DNA of 52,112 nt from Alphaproteobacteria bacterium (GCA_026710105.1 JAPORR010000041.1:1-52112); one strand, 5' to 3'; counted from the stretch's first letter, positions 26,728 through 36,933 are shown. Notes: generated by a model from the sequence alone, not told the origin. Program-made: numbers and translations.

Positions 26728-27596
26728 CAACCCATCGCTTTCCTGAAGCGCCGAAGCGCCTCAAGATGCGCCGCCGGCGTCTCGAAGCCTGAATACATTG
26801 TGCGCAGGGTCACATGGCTGACGCCTAGCGTCTCCCAGCGCGCAAGCTCGCGCACGGCCTCTTCCGGCCGACGCGCGCCGATATGGATCGTGCCGTCTAT
26901 ACCAAGAGCGGCCGGGTCACGCCCCGCCTTTTCCGCCGCGCCCCGTGCGAGCGCGATCTGGCGGGCCATCTCATTGCTCGGCGGCACGCGCGGATTCGCG
27001 AACCAGCCGTCGCCGAGGCGGCCAGCACGTTCGATCGCCGGGTCCTGGAAGGCCCCGATCCAGATCGGGATCGGGCGCTGCAGCGGCAGCGGGTTGATGC
27101 CGGCATCGCGGTGCTGGTGCCATTGGCCGGAAAAGCTGCCTGCCGGTTCGGTCCAGAGCCGGCGCAAATAGGCGATCTGCTCCTCCATCCGCCGGGCGCG
27201 GTTGCGGAAGGACTGTCCCAGAACCTCGAATTCCATGGCATTCCAGCCAATGCCGACGCCGAGGCGCAGCCTGCCGCCAGATAGGAGGTCGATTTCAGCG
27301 GCCTGCTTCGCGACCAGCGCCGTTTGCCGCTGCGGCAGGATCAGGATCGCGGTGGCGAGCGTGAGCCGCTCCGTTGCACAGGCGAGGAAACCGAACAGGG
27401 TCAAGGGCTCGTGGAACATATTGTCGAGCGTGTAATAAGCTCGCCAGTCCTCCGCGCCGTTGGCGACCTCCTGCACCACATGGTCTATACAGGTCATGTG
27501 GTCATAGCCGAGCGCCTCGACCTCCTGCGCAAAGCCACGGATAACCACCGGATCCACCCCGATTTCCGTGGTCGGAAATGCCACGCCGACTTTCAT
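26727..27596 (-). CDS. Luciferase-like (LLM) F420-dependent-type oxidoreductase
   Basis: A 289-residue TIM-barrel flavin-type monooxygenase/oxidoreductase. Family signatures are MKVGVAFPTTEIGVDP, LTLFGFLACATERLTLATAI, LPQRQTALVAKQAAEIDLLS, GGRLRLGVGIGWNAMEFEVL and RPIPIWIGAF. It resembles the TIGR03619 F420-dependent group. Whether the host makes F420 cannot be told here, and FMN is an alternative. Its ATG overlaps the stop of the COQ10-like gene (ATGA, 27593-27596), making it the last gene of the pdh/lipA operon. The physiological reaction is unknown. Confidence 0.85.
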   Translation of the reverse strand: MKVGVAFPTTEIGVDPVVIRGFAQEVEALGYDHMTCIDHVVQEVANGAEDWRAYYTLDNMFHEPLTLFGFLACATERLTLATAILILPQRQTALVAKQAAEIDLLSGGRLRLGVGIGWNAMEFEVLGQSFRNRARRMEEQIAYLRRLWTEPAGSFSGQWHQHRDAGINPLPLQRPIPIWIGAFQDPAIERAGRLGDGWFANPRVPPSNEMARQIALARGAAEKAGRDPAALGIDGTIHIGARRPEEAVRELARWETLGVSHVTLRTMYSGFETPAAHLEALRRFRKAMG

Positions 27597-28060
27597 GATC
27601 CCCTTCCTTTATCCTGCCCCGGCAGCCGACCACCGTCATAAAGCCTGTGTGCGCGTGCTTCGAACGCCTGCGCCATACGTTTTGCCGCCTCCTGGAAGAA
27701 CCGGCTCGCCAGACCCCGCAGCAGCGTGGAACGGAAATCAAAGTCAATGCTGAAATCTATCGCCGTCCCGCCCTCGGCGGGTGTGAAACGCCAATGCGTC
27801 GTCATATGCGAGAGAGGCCCGTGCGCATAGGCAACATCGATGCGTGTCGGCGGCATCAGCGAGACGCGCGAGGTGAAGCTCTCGCGAAACGGTCCAAAGC
27901 GCACGCGGAGATCAGCGATGATGAGCGCCTCCTCGCGCCGACGGATGCGCGCACCGGCGCACCAGGGAATAAACTCGGGATAGCGCTCGATATCCGCTAC
28001 TAGGGCGAACATCTCATCGGGCGAATAGGGTACGAACCGCCTTTCGCGGTGGCTGGGCAT
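27593..28060 (-). CDS. COQ10/RatA-family START-like protein, ubiquinone-binding
   Basis: A 155-residue SRPBCC/START-fold protein. The N-terminal YSPDEMFALVADIERYPEF, IPWCAGARI and late FRSTLLRGLASRFFQEAAKR segments match the COQ10 / RatA family. COQ10 binds coenzyme Q or its precursors and supports respiration; E. coli RatA was described as a ribosome association toxin. In Alphaproteobacteria it habitually lies just downstream of lipA, as here, and the COQ10-like role is more likely. Start ATG 28060 shares one base with the lipA stop (TGATG), so translation is coupled. Confidence 0.9.
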   Translation of the reverse strand: MPSHRERRFVPYSPDEMFALVADIERYPEFIPWCAGARIRRREEALIIADLRVRFGPFRESFTSRVSLMPPTRIDVAYAHGPLSHMTTHWRFTPAEGGTAIDFSIDFDFRSTLLRGLASRFFQEAAKRMAQAFEARAHRLYDGGRLPGQDKGRGS

Positions 28061-29055
28061 CAGCCGCGCGCGGCCTTCAGCTTCGCGAAATCGCTGTCGG
28101 CATGATAGGAGGACCGTGTCAGCGGCGAGGCTGAAACCAGCAGGAAGCCCTTGGCCCGGGCCAACGCCGCATAGGCCTCGAACTCCTCCGGCGCGACGAA
28201 GCGGTCCACCGGATGATGCTTCGACGTAGGCTGGAGATATTGGCCGATGGTCAGGAAATCCACATCCGCGCAGCGCAGGTCATCCATCGTCTGGGCGACC
28301 TCCTCGCGGGTCTCACCGAGGCCAACCATCATGCCGGATTTGGTGAACAGGCCGGGGGCCAGCTCTTTCGCGCGCTCAAGCAGCCGGACGCTGTGGTAGT
28401 AGCGCGCGCCCGGCCGCACAGCACCGTAAAGGCCCGGCACAGTTTCCAGATTGTGGTTGAAGACATCTGGCTTCGCCGCCAGGACAATCTCCAGCGCACC
28501 CGGCTTGCGCAGGAAATCGGGTGTGAGCAACTCCACCGTCGTCGCGGGCGCATAGGCACGAATCCACCCAACAGTCTCGACGAAATGCGACGCGCCGCCA
28601 TCCTCGAGATCGTCGCGGTCCACGGAGGTGATGACGACATGCGCCAGGCCGAGCTTCGCCACCGCCTTACCCACATTCTCCGGCTCGGACGGATCGAGGG
28701 CGCCCGGTTTTCCCGTCGCGACATTGCAGAAGGCGCAGGCGCGTGTGCAGATCTCGCCCATGATCATCATGGTCGCGTGGCGCTGGGCCCAGCATTCACC
28801 GATATTTGGACAACCGGCTTCCTCGCACACCGTCGCGAGGCCGTGTTCGCGCACGATGCGGCGCGTTTCCGCGTAAGCCTTGGAAGTCGGCGCCTTGACG
28901 CGAATCCAGGGTGGTTTGCGCGGGCTCGGATTATCCGGGCGCAGACGCTTCTCGGGATGCCGGTAGGGCCGTGCCGCGGCACTGCCGGTCCCCGTGTGGG
29001 CCGTCGCCCGATCAGAAGTGGATGGCGCGTCCATAAGCGTCCAGCACCGATTCAT
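28060..29055 (-). CDS. lipA: Lipoyl synthase
   Basis: A 331-residue radical-SAM enzyme that inserts two sulfurs into octanoyl groups of lipoyl domains. It has the auxiliary cluster motif C-x4-C-x5-C ([15 protein letters not shown]), the radical-SAM CxxxCxxC (CTRACAFC) and the C-terminal RSSY near [11 protein letters not shown], all essential in the family. Its products are the lipoylated PdhB, PdhC and related proteins made by the same operon. ATG 29055 has GAGG at a good distance and overlaps lpd by 44 bases; ATG 29034 is an alternative giving seven fewer residues. Confidence 0.96.
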   Translation of the reverse strand: MNRCWTLMDAPSTSDRATAHTGTGSAAARPYRHPEKRLRPDNPSPRKPPWIRVKAPTSKAYAETRRIVREHGLATVCEEAGCPNIGECWAQRHATMMIMGEICTRACAFCNVATGKPGALDPSEPENVGKAVAKLGLAHVVITSVDRDDLEDGGASHFVETVGWIRAYAPATTVELLTPDFLRKPGALEIVLAAKPDVFNHNLETVPGLYGAVRPGARYYHSVRLLERAKELAPGLFTKSGMMVGLGETREEVAQTMDDLRCADVDFLTIGQYLQPTSKHHPVDRFVAPEEFEAYAALARAKGFLLVSASPLTRSSYHADSDFAKLKAARG

Positions 29056-30403
29056 GCATCGCCTCGGAAAGGGTCGGATGCGGGAAGACGGTATGCATTA
29101 GTTCCGCTTCCGTCGCCTCCAGATTGCGGGCAATGGCATATCCCTGAATGAGTTCTGTTACCTCGGCACCGATCATGTGCGCCCCTAGCAATTCCCCTGT
29201 CGTGGCGTCGAACACGGTCTTGACGAGGCCTTCTGGCTCGCCGAGCGCGATCGCCTTGCCATTCCCTACATAGGGGAAGCGCCCGATGCGGACTTCATAG
29301 CCGGCTTCCTTCGCCGCCGTCTCGGTATAGCCGATGCTGGCAATCTGCGGACGACAATAGGTGCAGCCGGGTATCGCGCGGCGGTCGAGCGGATGCAGCC
29401 CCTCCAGCCCGGCGATCCTCTCGACGCAAAGCACGCCCTCATGGCTGGCCTTGTGGGCGAGCCAGGGCGGGCCGACAAGATCGCCGATGGCGTAGACGCC
29501 GGGCTCGCCGGTCCGGAGCCATTCATCGACGACGACATGGCTGGCCTCTACCTCGACTCCTGTATCCTCAAGGCCGAGATTTTCGATATTGCCCGTTATG
29601 CCAACCGCCAGAATCATCCTGCCAGCCTCCACAGCGACCGTTTCGCCATCGGCAGTCAGAACCGAAGCCCTGCCGGCCGCAATATCTGTCACCTGCGCGC
29701 CGGTCATCAGTGTCATGCCCTGCTTGCGAAACGCCTTGAGGGCAAAGTCTGAGATTTCAGGATCCTCCGCCGGCAGGATACGGTCCAGCAGTTCGACGAC
29801 CGTCACCGGCACGCCGAGATTACTGTAGAAGCTCGCGAATTCGATGCCAATGGCGCCGGAGCCGACCACCAGCAGGCTTTCCGGCACCGCATCCGGCACC
29901 ATCGCTTCCTTGTAACTCCAGATCGTCCTGCCGTCCGGCTCCAGATTCGGCAGGGCTCGTGCGCGCGCGCCTGTCGCCAGCACGATATGGGACGCGGCGA
30001 GCGTATCGATCTCCTGCCCGTCCTTCTCGACAGAAACCCGCCCGGGCCCCGCGAGCCGTCCCGCGCCGTCGATCACGGTCACCTCGTTCTTCTTGAGCAG
30101 ATGGGCAACGCCGCGCGACAACTGTCCGGCGACCTTGCGCGACCGCTTCACGATACGCTTGAGGTCGAAGGAGACATCCCCCGCGCTGAAGCCGTAGTCG
30201 CCCAGATTGTGCAGCAGATGGTTGATCTCCGAGGTCCGCAGCAATGCCTTGGTAGGGATGCAACCCCAGTTAAGGCAGATGCCGCCCAGATGCTCGCGCT
30301 CGACAAGCGCCGCTTTCATGCCGAGCTGTGCGGCGCGAATCGCCGCGACATAACCACCCGGGCCGCCGCCGATGACGACGAGATCGAATTGTTTGTCGGC
30401 CAT
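29012..30403 (-). CDS. lpdA: Dihydrolipoyl dehydrogenase (E3)
   Basis: A 463-residue FAD-dependent disulfide oxidoreductase that reoxidises the dihydrolipoyl groups of the 2-oxoacid dehydrogenase complex with NAD+. The N-terminal FAD site is [20 protein letters not shown]. The redox disulfide [13 protein letters not shown] has C43 and C48. The NAD-binding [20 protein letters not shown] and the C-terminal catalytic [16 protein letters not shown] are present. ATG 30403 is preceded by GGAG and lies 13 bases after the pdhC stop. It is the E3 of the adjacent pyruvate dehydrogenase. Confidence 0.96.
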   Translation of the reverse strand: MADKQFDLVVIGGGPGGYVAAIRAAQLGMKAALVEREHLGGICLNWGCIPTKALLRTSEINHLLHNLGDYGFSAGDVSFDLKRIVKRSRKVAGQLSRGVAHLLKKNEVTVIDGAGRLAGPGRVSVEKDGQEIDTLAASHIVLATGARARALPNLEPDGRTIWSYKEAMVPDAVPESLLVVGSGAIGIEFASFYSNLGVPVTVVELLDRILPAEDPEISDFALKAFRKQGMTLMTGAQVTDIAAGRASVLTADGETVAVEAGRMILAVGITGNIENLGLEDTGVEVEASHVVVDEWLRTGEPGVYAIGDLVGPPWLAHKASHEGVLCVERIAGLEGLHPLDRRAIPGCTYCRPQIASIGYTETAAKEAGYEVRIGRFPYVGNGKAIALGEPEGLVKTVFDATTGELLGAHMIGAEVTELIQGYAIARNLEATEAELMHTVFPHPTLSEAMHESVLDAYGRAIHF

Positions 30404-30416
30404 CGCCTTACTCCGG

Positions 30417-31775
30417 CTAGAGCAGCATTGCGGCCGGGCATTCGACCAGCCCCTTGAACGCATCAAGGAGGCGGGCGCCAAGCGCGCCATCCACCGCGCG
30501 GTGGTCACAAGACAGCGTGCAGGTCATCACGGTGGCGACGCCGAGCGCACCGTTCTTCACCACCGGGCGTTGTTCTCCCGCACCGACCGCCAGAATCGTC
30601 GCCTGGGGTGGGTTGATGACAGCATCAAACTGGCGAATGCCGAACATGCCGAGATTGGAGACGCTAGTGGTGCCACCTTGATATTCCTCCGGCGTTAGCT
30701 TGCCGGCGCGAGCACGGGTGGCGAAGTCCGCCATCTCGGCCGAAATCGCAGCGAGCCCTTTGGCCTCCGCCCCGCGCACGACAGGCGTCACCAGCCCGTT
30801 TGGCACCGCGACGGCCACCGACACATCGACCTGAAGGAACCTGAGCAGACCATCATCGGTCCAAGCGGCATTGGCCTCCGGCACGCGGTGAAGTGCGGTT
30901 GCCAGTGCCTTGACGACGAAATCATTGACCGAGACCTTCACACCGTCAGGTGCCCTCGCATTGACCTCCCGCCGCGACGCCAGCAGCGCATCGAGCTCGC
31001 AATCCACCGTCAGATAGAAATGCGGCACGGTCTGTTTCGACTCTGTCAGCCGGCGCGCAATGACCTTCCGCATGCTGGTGTGCGCAATGCGCTCGAAGGG
31101 CGGCAGACCGGGCCATTGCTCCGGTTGCGCCGGAGGCGAAACTGGAGCAGCGCCTTGATGCAATTCGCGCTCTATATCCCGCTTAACGATCCGCCCCTGC
31201 GGGCCGCTGCCGGCTACGTCTTCAAGGGGCAGCCCGGCCTCGCCGGCCATCCGCCGCGCCAACGGGCTCGCAAAACGGCGCTCGTGCTCCCCATCGCCCC
31301 CGGCTGGCGGGCCCACGGCGCGGCGCACATCTTCGCGCGTGATTCGGCCATGCGCGCCGCTGCCAGCAATGGCTGCGAGGTCGATACCGGCAAGGGCGGC
31401 CATGCGGCGGGCGAGCGGCGTCGCCTTTGCTTCTCCGCCCAGCTTCTGTTCTGGCGCGGCCGTTTCAACTTCGACTTTGGGTTCGACTTCTGCCACAGTA
31501 CCGGCCGGCACAGGCGCTTCGTCTGATTCCTCGCCTTCCCCAACGAGTAGCGCGATTACGGCGTTGACGGCGACGCCTTCGCTGCCCTCTGGCACCACGA
31601 TGCGCCCGACAATGCCTTCATCGACCGCCTCGACCTCCATCGTCGCTTTGTCGGTCTCGATCTCGGCGATCACATCGCCCGGCTCTACCCGGTCACCCTG
31701 GCTCACCAGCCACTTGACGAGATTGCCTTCCGTCATCGTCGGCGACAAGGCTGGCATCAGGATCTCGGTCGCCAT
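30417..31775 (-). CDS. pdhC: Pyruvate dehydrogenase E2, dihydrolipoyl acetyltransferase, with two subunit-binding domains
   Basis: A 452-residue E2 core subunit that transfers acetyl groups from lipoate to CoA. One lipoyl domain covers residues 2-79, with lipoyl lysine K43 in [13 protein letters not shown]. Two consecutive peripheral subunit-binding domains follow: 118-154 ([20 protein letters not shown], ending HGRITREDV) and 168-205 ([20 protein letters not shown], ending QGRIVKRDI). The usual E2 has one. The catalytic domain runs from about 230, with CDHRAVDG supplying the active-site His and Asp, and ends PAAMLL. ATG 31775 is preceded by GGGAGGG, and the frame upstream of it is an artefact. 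Confidence 0.95.
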   Translation of the reverse strand: MATEILMPALSPTMTEGNLVKWLVSQGDRVEPGDVIAEIETDKATMEVEAVDEGIVGRIVVPEGSEGVAVNAVIALLVGEGEESDEAPVPAGTVAEVEPKVEVETAAPEQKLGGEAKATPLARRMAALAGIDLAAIAGSGAHGRITREDVRRAVGPPAGGDGEHERRFASPLARRMAGEAGLPLEDVAGSGPQGRIVKRDIERELHQGAAPVSPPAQPEQWPGLPPFERIAHTSMRKVIARRLTESKQTVPHFYLTVDCELDALLASRREVNARAPDGVKVSVNDFVVKALATALHRVPEANAAWTDDGLLRFLQVDVSVAVAVPNGLVTPVVRGAEAKGLAAISAEMADFATRARAGKLTPEEYQGGTTSVSNLGMFGIRQFDAVINPPQATILAVGAGEQRPVVKNGALGVATVMTCTLSCDHRAVDGALGARLLDAFKGLVECPAAMLL

Positions 31776-31789
31776 CCCCGACCCTCCCT

Positions 31790-33145
31790 TCAGACGTAGC
31801 AGACGGCCCGCGCCGCCGCCGCGATACGCGCCGCATCCGGCAGCGCCAGCGATTCGAGATTGGCGGCATAAGGCATGGGGACGTCTTCCCCTGTCACGCG
31901 CATGACAGGCGCGTCCAGCCAGTCGAAAGCGTCTTCCATCGCGATGGCTGCAATTTCCGAGCCGATGCCGGCAACAGGCCAGCCCTCCTCGACAGACAGG
32001 ATGCGGTTCGTCTTGCGGATCGACGCCGCAACAGTCTCCCGGTCGAGCGGGCGAAGCGTGCGCAGATCGATCACCTCGGCCTCGATGCCTTGGCTCGCCA
32101 GCATATCTGCCGCTTCGAGCGTCACCGCGCACATGCGCGAGAAGGCCACGATGGTCACATCCCGACCGGGGCGCAGCACCTTTGCGCGGCCGATGGGCAG
32201 GGTGTAGTCGGGATCGGTTGGCACTGCGCCGCGCTGGCCGTAGAGAATCTCGTTCTCCAGGAAGACGACCGGGTTCGGATTGCGGATTGCCGCCTTGAGC
32301 AGGCCCTTCGCATCCGCCGCCGAAAACGGCGATATGACGATCATGCCCGGCACATGCGCATACCAGCTCGCATAGCATTGCGAATGCTGCGCGGCGACGC
32401 GCGCCGCTGCCCCGTTAGGCCCCCGGAAGACGATGGGGCAGCCCATCTGGCCGCCGGACATATAGAGCGTCTTGGCAGCAGAATTGACGATCTGGTCTAT
32501 GGCCTGCATGGCGAAATTGAAGGTCATGAACTCGACCACAGGCCGCAATCCGCCAAAGGCCGCGCCGACGCCGAGCCCCGCAAACCCATGCTCGGTAATT
32601 GGTGTATCGCGGACGCGGCGCGGCCCGAATTCGGCAAGCAGGCCCTGGGTCACCTTGTAGGCGCCCTCATATTCGGCAACCTCCTCACCCATCACAAAGA
32701 CCGTCTCATCGCGGCGCATTTCCTCCGCCATGGCGTCTCGCAGCGCCTCGCGGACGGTCATCTCCACTGTCTCGCCCCGGTAATCCGTCTCGGGTGAAGG
32801 CTCCGGCTTCGCCGCATCCTGCTTCGGACGAGCCGGGAGGGGCACGCTCGCAGGCGACGGCGCGTTCACAGGCGGAGCCGCCGGAGGCCCCTCCGCGCTT
32901 TCGCCCTCACTTCTCAGCCACAGGATCGTGGCGTTGACCTCAATGCCTTCGGCGCCTTCGGGCACGGCGAGGCGGGCGACGATTCCTTCTTCTACCGCCT
33001 CGACTTCCATGGTCGCCTTGTCGGTCTCGATTTCAGCCAGCACATCGCCGGGGCTCACGCGATCGCCCTCAGCGACAAGCCATTTGGCAAGCGTTCCTTC
33101 CGTCATGGTCGGCGACAAGGCCGGCATGGTCACAGCGACAGGCAT
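31790..33145 (-). CDS. pdhB: Pyruvate dehydrogenase E1 beta with N-terminal lipoyl domain
   Basis: A 451-residue beta subunit. Residues 1-78 form a lipoyl domain ([17 protein letters not shown], modified lysine K42). A Pro/Ala-rich linker to about 125 precedes the transketolase-like E1 beta domain ([25 protein letters not shown]-like [35 protein letters not shown]). A lipoyl domain on E1 beta is characteristic of alphaproteobacterial PDH. With the PdhC lipoyl domain it gives the complex two kinds of swinging arm. ATG 33145 has GGAGG nine bases upstream, four bases after the pdhA stop. Confidence 0.96.
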   Translation of the reverse strand: MPVAVTMPALSPTMTEGTLAKWLVAEGDRVSPGDVLAEIETDKATMEVEAVEEGIVARLAVPEGAEGIEVNATILWLRSEGESAEGPPAAPPVNAPSPASVPLPARPKQDAAKPEPSPETDYRGETVEMTVREALRDAMAEEMRRDETVFVMGEEVAEYEGAYKVTQGLLAEFGPRRVRDTPITEHGFAGLGVGAAFGGLRPVVEFMTFNFAMQAIDQIVNSAAKTLYMSGGQMGCPIVFRGPNGAAARVAAQHSQCYASWYAHVPGMIVISPFSAADAKGLLKAAIRNPNPVVFLENEILYGQRGAVPTDPDYTLPIGRAKVLRPGRDVTIVAFSRMCAVTLEAADMLASQGIEAEVIDLRTLRPLDRETVAASIRKTNRILSVEEGWPVAGIGSEIAAIAMEDAFDWLDAPVMRVTGEDVPMPYAANLESLALPDAARIAAAARAVCYV

Positions 33146-33149
33146 GGCG

Positions 33150-34187
33150 TCATGCCTCCAGAAGGACGTCGGTATACAATTCGGAAGGGGCCGGCTCCGG
33201 GCTTTGTTGCGCGAATTGCGCCGCGTCGGTGACGATTTCCCTGATCTCGCTGTCGATGGCCTTCAGCGCTGCCTCGTCTGCATGACCCTCGCCCTCCAGC
33301 ACATGTCGCAGCCGTTCGATGGGGTCGCGATCCCGGCGCATCTGGTTGACCTCCTCGCGCGTGCGGTATTTCGCCGGATCAGACATGGAATGTCCGCGAT
33401 AGCGGTAGGTTTCCATTTCCAAGATCAACGGCTTGCCGCCGCGCACCTCAGCCACTGCTTCGCGCGCCGCCGCATAAACGGTGCGTACATCCATGCCGTC
33501 CACAAGGCGGCCGGGAATGCCAAAACCGCCGCCGCGCGCGTGAAGCACGGCTCCCGCCGCGGCCCGCGAGACCGAGGTGCCCATGCCATATTTGTTGTTT
33601 TCGATCACGAACAGTACTGGCAATTCCCAGAGCGCGGCCAGATTGAGCGACTCATAGACCTGCCCCTGATTGGCGGCGCCGTCGCCAAAATAGACTACCG
33701 ACACGCCGTCCTCACCCTTGTAGAGATGCGAGAAGCCAAGGCCGACGCCGAGAGGGACCTGCGCTGCGACGATGCCATGCCCACCGAAGAAGTTCTTCTC
33801 GCGCGAGAACATATGCATGGAGCCGCCTTTGCCACGCGAATAGCCGCCCTCACGGCCCGTGAGCTCCGCCATGACGCCGCGCGCCTCCATGCCGGCGGCC
33901 AGCATGTGGCCATGGTCCCGGTAGCCGGTAATGACGGAGTCGTGTTCGCCAAGGCAGGCCTGGATGCCGACGACCACTGCCTCTTGGCCGATATAGAGGT
34001 GGCAGAAACCACCGATCAGGCCCATGCCATACATTTGCCCCGCCCGTTCCTCAAAGCGACGGATCAACAGCATGTCTCGATACCAGTCGAGCAAGCGGGC
34101 GCTGTCCGGCACTGTACCGTTTGCAGCGGCGCGGCTGTTGCGTGCCGTCCGCGCGCCGCCCCGTTTCTTCGAAACCTGCCTGGCCAT
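33150..34187 (-). CDS. pdhA: Pyruvate dehydrogenase E1 alpha
   Basis: A 345-residue thiamin-diphosphate-dependent alpha subunit that decarboxylates pyruvate. The TPP motif runs from [15 protein letters not shown] to [21 protein letters not shown] and [19 protein letters not shown] (the phosphorylation-loop region in eukaryotes) are canonical. It is followed four bases later by pdhB. AGGGA precedes ATG 34187. A short Lys/Arg-rich N-terminus ([16 protein letters not shown]) precedes the domain, as in other alphaproteobacterial PdhA. Confidence 0.96.
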   Translation of the reverse strand: MARQVSKKRGGARTARNSRAAANGTVPDSARLLDWYRDMLLIRRFEERAGQMYGMGLIGGFCHLYIGQEAVVVGIQACLGEHDSVITGYRDHGHMLAAGMEARGVMAELTGREGGYSRGKGGSMHMFSREKNFFGGHGIVAAQVPLGVGLGFSHLYKGEDGVSVVYFGDGAANQGQVYESLNLAALWELPVLFVIENNKYGMGTSVSRAAAGAVLHARGGGFGIPGRLVDGMDVRTVYAAAREAVAEVRGGKPLILEMETYRYRGHSMSDPAKYRTREEVNQMRRDRDPIERLRHVLEGEGHADEAALKAIDSEIREIVTDAAQFAQQSPEPAPSELYTDVLLEA

Positions 34188-34214
34188 GTCTGGTCCCTAC
34201 CCCCGGAAACCCGT

Positions 34215-34559
34215 TCACCCTGCATCCGCGTCCAGCAGAATGACAATCTCGTCCGTCCGCCCGACATGCAGCAGAGCGCGAACATATTCGTCGAGCAGGT
34301 CAGCATCGGCCGGATCCTGCTTCAGTTGTGCGGCGCGTAACTCCAAACGAAGCCGATGCTCCCTGAGCACATCGTGCTGCACCTGCACCTCGTTGATACG
34401 GCGCTCAATATCCAGAAGTGACAGCGCGCCACGTTCTCCCACAATGGCATGGTAACCGAAATATACGGCAATGCAGGCCGCCGCCGTCGGACCACCGACC
34501 GCCAGCTTTAACAAACGCTGCGCTTCGCTGCGTGCCGACATGATGCGGCAAGGAAACAT
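34215..34559 (-). CDS. FtsB/DivIC-type septum formation initiator
   Basis: A 114-residue single-pass membrane protein. A hydrophobic segment (about residues 24-40, AAACIAVYFGYHAIVG) is followed by a coiled coil (LLDIERRINEVQVQHDVLREH) with a conserved-looking C-terminal region typical of DivIC/FtsB. These proteins bridge the division ring's FtsL/FtsQ. The gene just upstream of pdhA is a recurring alphaproteobacterial arrangement. ATG 34559 follows GGAGGG by six bases. ATG 34541 has a poor ribosome binding site. Twenty-seven bases separate it from pdhA, so it likely heads the pdh operon. Confidence 0.85.
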   Translation of the reverse strand: MFPCRIMSARSEAQRLLKLAVGGPTAAACIAVYFGYHAIVGERGALSLLDIERRINEVQVQHDVLREHRLRLELRAAQLKQDPADADLLDEYVRALLHVGRTDEIVILLDADAG

Positions 34560-34680
34560 GATGCGCCCTCCGGGTCAATCCGGTGGCGCCTATACGCATG
34601 ATTTTCTGGTCGGGTCGCCCGATTCGTGCTTTTCTCCGAGGCTGCATCCTGCAACGCCGGGTTCCGAAGGAATGCCCGCC
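34560..34680. promoter_or_regulatory. Divergent intergenic region
   Basis: These 121 bases separate the minus-strand ftsB-pdh operon and the plus-strand luciferase-like gene. Because both units start here, it should contain promoters in both directions. The ribosome binding sites are clear (GGAGGG on the minus strand, GAAGGA on the plus strand), but no confident -35/-10 pair is visible. Confidence 0.4.
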
Positions 34681-35691
34681 ATGATCGATCTCTCGATCTA
34701 TAGCTCCATTGCCAATCCACCGCGCGGCGATGACCTTGACCGCTGCATGGCCGAAGCCATCCATGAGGCGGAAGTAGCTGAAGCAGCAGGCTTTTCTGGA
34801 TTTTTCGTCGGCGAGCATCACCAGGACAAGGATGGATTCCTACCTTCGCCCTTCGTCGTGCTGGCGGCGATTGCGGCGCGGACCCATCAAATCCGTGTCG
34901 GGACCGCAGTGCTGCTTTTGCCACTGCATCACCCGATCCGGGTCGCGGAGGACGCCGCGGTCCTCGACATCGTTTCCGGCGGGCGAGCCGTGCTGGGTGT
35001 CGGTCTCGGCTACCAGGAGGCAGACTTCCGCGCCATTGGCATCGACCGGCACGAGCGCGTGCCCCGCTTCGAGGAATCCATCGCGATCCTGCGCCAAGCC
35101 TGGACCGGCCGGCCGATCAGCCACAAGGGCCGGGCCTTCGATATCGATGGCGTGCGGGTGACGCCGCGCCCGTTGCAGAGGCCCGGCATCCCGGTCTGGG
35201 TCGGTGGCTGGGTTCCGGCAGCCGTTGAGCGCGCCGGGCGTCTTGGCGACGCTCTAGTGCTCGGGCCTTCCTTCACGCTGGAGGAAAACCGGGCGCTGGT
35301 AGCGCACTACCGCGCGGCGGCGGAGGCGGCCGGTAAGACGCCACAAATCGTGCTGATGCGCGACGCCTGGGTTGCGGACAGCTTTGAGGAAGCGGCCCGC
35401 ATCTATGGCACGCAAGTCTCGGACGCCTACCGCTATTACTGGCGCAATGGCGCTATCGCCTTTCGCGGTTTCGCGTCCGAGGCTGAATTGCGATTTGAGG
35501 CGATCTGGAAAGATCGAATCATTCTAGGCGCGCCGGAGGCCTGCATCGCGGCGTTCAAACACTGGTCAGACGTGCTCGGCGTCACCAGCTTCATGCTCCG
35601 CCTGCGCCATGCCCATTCCGGCGGTCCGCCGCACCGCAAGATCGTGAAGGCCATCGAACGCTTCGGCCGCGATGTGATCCCTCACCTGTAG
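34681..35691 (+). CDS. Luciferase-like (LLM) monooxygenase
   Basis: A 336-residue bacterial-luciferase-like TIM-barrel flavoenzyme. Its features are GFSGFFVGEHHQDKDGFLPS, TAVLLLPLHHPIRVAEDAAV, SGGRAVLGVGLGYQEADF and GIPVWVGGWVPAAVERAGRL. ATG 34681 has AGGA nine bases upstream. The ATG nine bases earlier abuts that site and is less likely. It is a second LLM family member in the window but not a close duplicate of the one at 26727, differing in length and motifs. Its substrate is unknown. It diverges from the pdh operon. Confidence 0.85.
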   Translation: MIDLSIYSSIANPPRGDDLDRCMAEAIHEAEVAEAAGFSGFFVGEHHQDKDGFLPSPFVVLAAIAARTHQIRVGTAVLLLPLHHPIRVAEDAAVLDIVSGGRAVLGVGLGYQEADFRAIGIDRHERVPRFEESIAILRQAWTGRPISHKGRAFDIDGVRVTPRPLQRPGIPVWVGGWVPAAVERAGRLGDALVLGPSFTLEENRALVAHYRAAAEAAGKTPQIVLMRDAWVADSFEEAARIYGTQVSDAYRYYWRNGAIAFRGFASEAELRFEAIWKDRIILGAPEACIAAFKHWSDVLGVTSFMLRLRHAHSGGPPHRKIVKAIERFGRDVIPHL

Positions 35692-35743
35692 AGTATGGTG
35701 AACACTCAAGACAATGACCCTCCTGAACTTGGCTGGATGAATT

Positions 35744-35768
35744 CGGTCATGGCAGTTGCTCATGACCG
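35744..35768. terminator. Perfect hairpin downstream of the luciferase-like gene
   Basis: CGGTCATG / CATGACCG is an eight-base perfect inverted repeat with a nine-base loop, 52 bases past the luciferase-like stop. No T-run follows, so it could equally be a protein-binding palindrome or a weak terminator. The rest of the 205-base gap (35692-35896) up to pgsA shows nothing else. Confidence 0.3.
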
Positions 35769-35896
35769 CAGTTCTGCTGGCCGTGCGCGCCGGGCATGAT
35801 CTGCTCAGGGGAGTGGGTAATGTTTAGGATCCTTGCATCGAAACCGGTGGCGGGCGCATACTCAATGCGCTTATCCGGACGCTGATCCGTTGACCC

Positions 35897-36424
35897 ATGC
35901 CAAGCTTGCCAAACCTACTCAGCCTCTGCCGCATTGCGGCCCTACCGCCGTTGGCGATCCTGCTTGCCACGGGCGAGAATTGGTGGGCGGCAGCGCTCTT
36001 CATGGTCGCCGCTGCAACGGACTTCCTCGACGGCTATCTCGCCCGACGGCAGGACACAACAACCGCTTTCGGCGCGGCGATCGACCCAATCGCCGACAAG
36101 GTGTTGGTTAACGGGGTGGCGCTCCTGCTGGCCGGGCTCGGTGGCCTCGGGCTCTGGGGCACGCTCGCTGCCCTGCTAATCCTAGCGCGCGAATTCGTCG
36201 TCGCCGGATTGCGCGAGGCGGTAGGTGGTGGCGCACTGCCGGTCGTCCGCCTTGCGAAATACAAGGTGGCCGTGCAGATGGCGGCGCTGACCCTGCTGCT
36301 CGCCGCCCCAGAACTGCCGCCAGCGGCGCATGGAGCTGGTATTGTACTGCTCTGGATCGCCGCCCTGCTCACGCTCTGGACGGGTGCAGGCTATGTCCGT
36401 AGGGCGCTGAGCACAGCCGGATGA
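35897..36424 (+). CDS. pgsA: CDP-diacylglycerol-glycerol-3-phosphate 3-phosphatidyltransferase
   Basis: A 175-residue inner-membrane enzyme that makes phosphatidylglycerol phosphate. The CDP-alcohol phosphotransferase motif D42-x2-D45-G46-x2-A49-R50-x8-G59-x3-D63-x3-D67 is complete (within TDFLDGYLARRQDTTTAFGA). About five membrane segments are predicted. Its stop overlaps the ATG of mobB (ATGA, 36421-36424), so this lipid gene is translationally linked to molybdopterin genes, an arrangement known in Alphaproteobacteria. It has no strong ribosome binding site. Confidence 0.94.
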   Translation: MPSLPNLLSLCRIAALPPLAILLATGENWWAAALFMVAAATDFLDGYLARRQDTTTAFGAAIDPIADKVLVNGVALLLAGLGGLGLWGTLAALLILAREFVVAGLREAVGGGALPVVRLAKYKVAVQMAALTLLLAAPELPPAAHGAGIVLLWIAALLTLWTGAGYVRRALSTAG

Positions 36425-36933
36425 AGATGCTTGGCATTGTCGGCTGGAGCGGCAGTGGCAAGACCACACTGTTACGCCGGCTCATCCCAGCGCTGCAGCA
36501 CCGCGGCGTCTCAGTCTCTACCATCAAGCATGCGCACCATGATTTCGATGTGGACAAACCCGGCAAGGACTCCTGGGAACACCGGCAGGCCGGCGCGCGG
36601 GAGGTTCTGGTGACATCCGGCCGGCGCTGGGCGTTGATGCACGAGCTGCGCGAAGAGGCCGAACCGCCCCTGGCGGACCTGCTCGCCCGGCTCTCGCCCG
36701 TGGACCTCGTGCTGGTCGAGGGCTACAAGCGCGCGCCGCATCCCAAGCTGATGGTTCACCGCGCGGCGGCGGACACGCCGCCGCTCTGGCCGGGCGACCC
36801 GGACGTGCTTGCTGTGGCCTGTGACGGCGGGACAGCGGCGGCGGTACGGGCGGACGGGCTCCCAGCGCTAGACCTTGACGATTCGGACGTTATCGCCGAT
36901 TTCATCGTCAAGCGGCTGGAGTTGGGTTCGTGA
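36421..36933 (+). CDS. mobB: Molybdopterin-guanine dinucleotide biosynthesis protein B
   Basis: A 170-residue GTP-binding P-loop protein with Walker A GWSGSGKTT at 8-16. DFDVDKPGKDSWEHRQAGAR and LVEGYKRAPHPKLMVHR are MobB signatures. It assists MobA in attaching GMP to molybdopterin; MobA itself is not in the window. Both ends overlap neighbours by four bases (pgsA upstream, moaD downstream), so it is embedded in a tight operon pgsA-mobB-moaD-moaE. No cofactor-using molybdoenzyme lies nearby. Confidence 0.93.
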   Translation: MKMLGIVGWSGSGKTTLLRRLIPALQHRGVSVSTIKHAHHDFDVDKPGKDSWEHRQAGAREVLVTSGRRWALMHELREEAEPPLADLLARLSPVDLVLVEGYKRAPHPKLMVHRAAADTPPLWPGDPDVLAVACDGGTAAAVRADGLPALDLDDSDVIADFIVKRLELGS

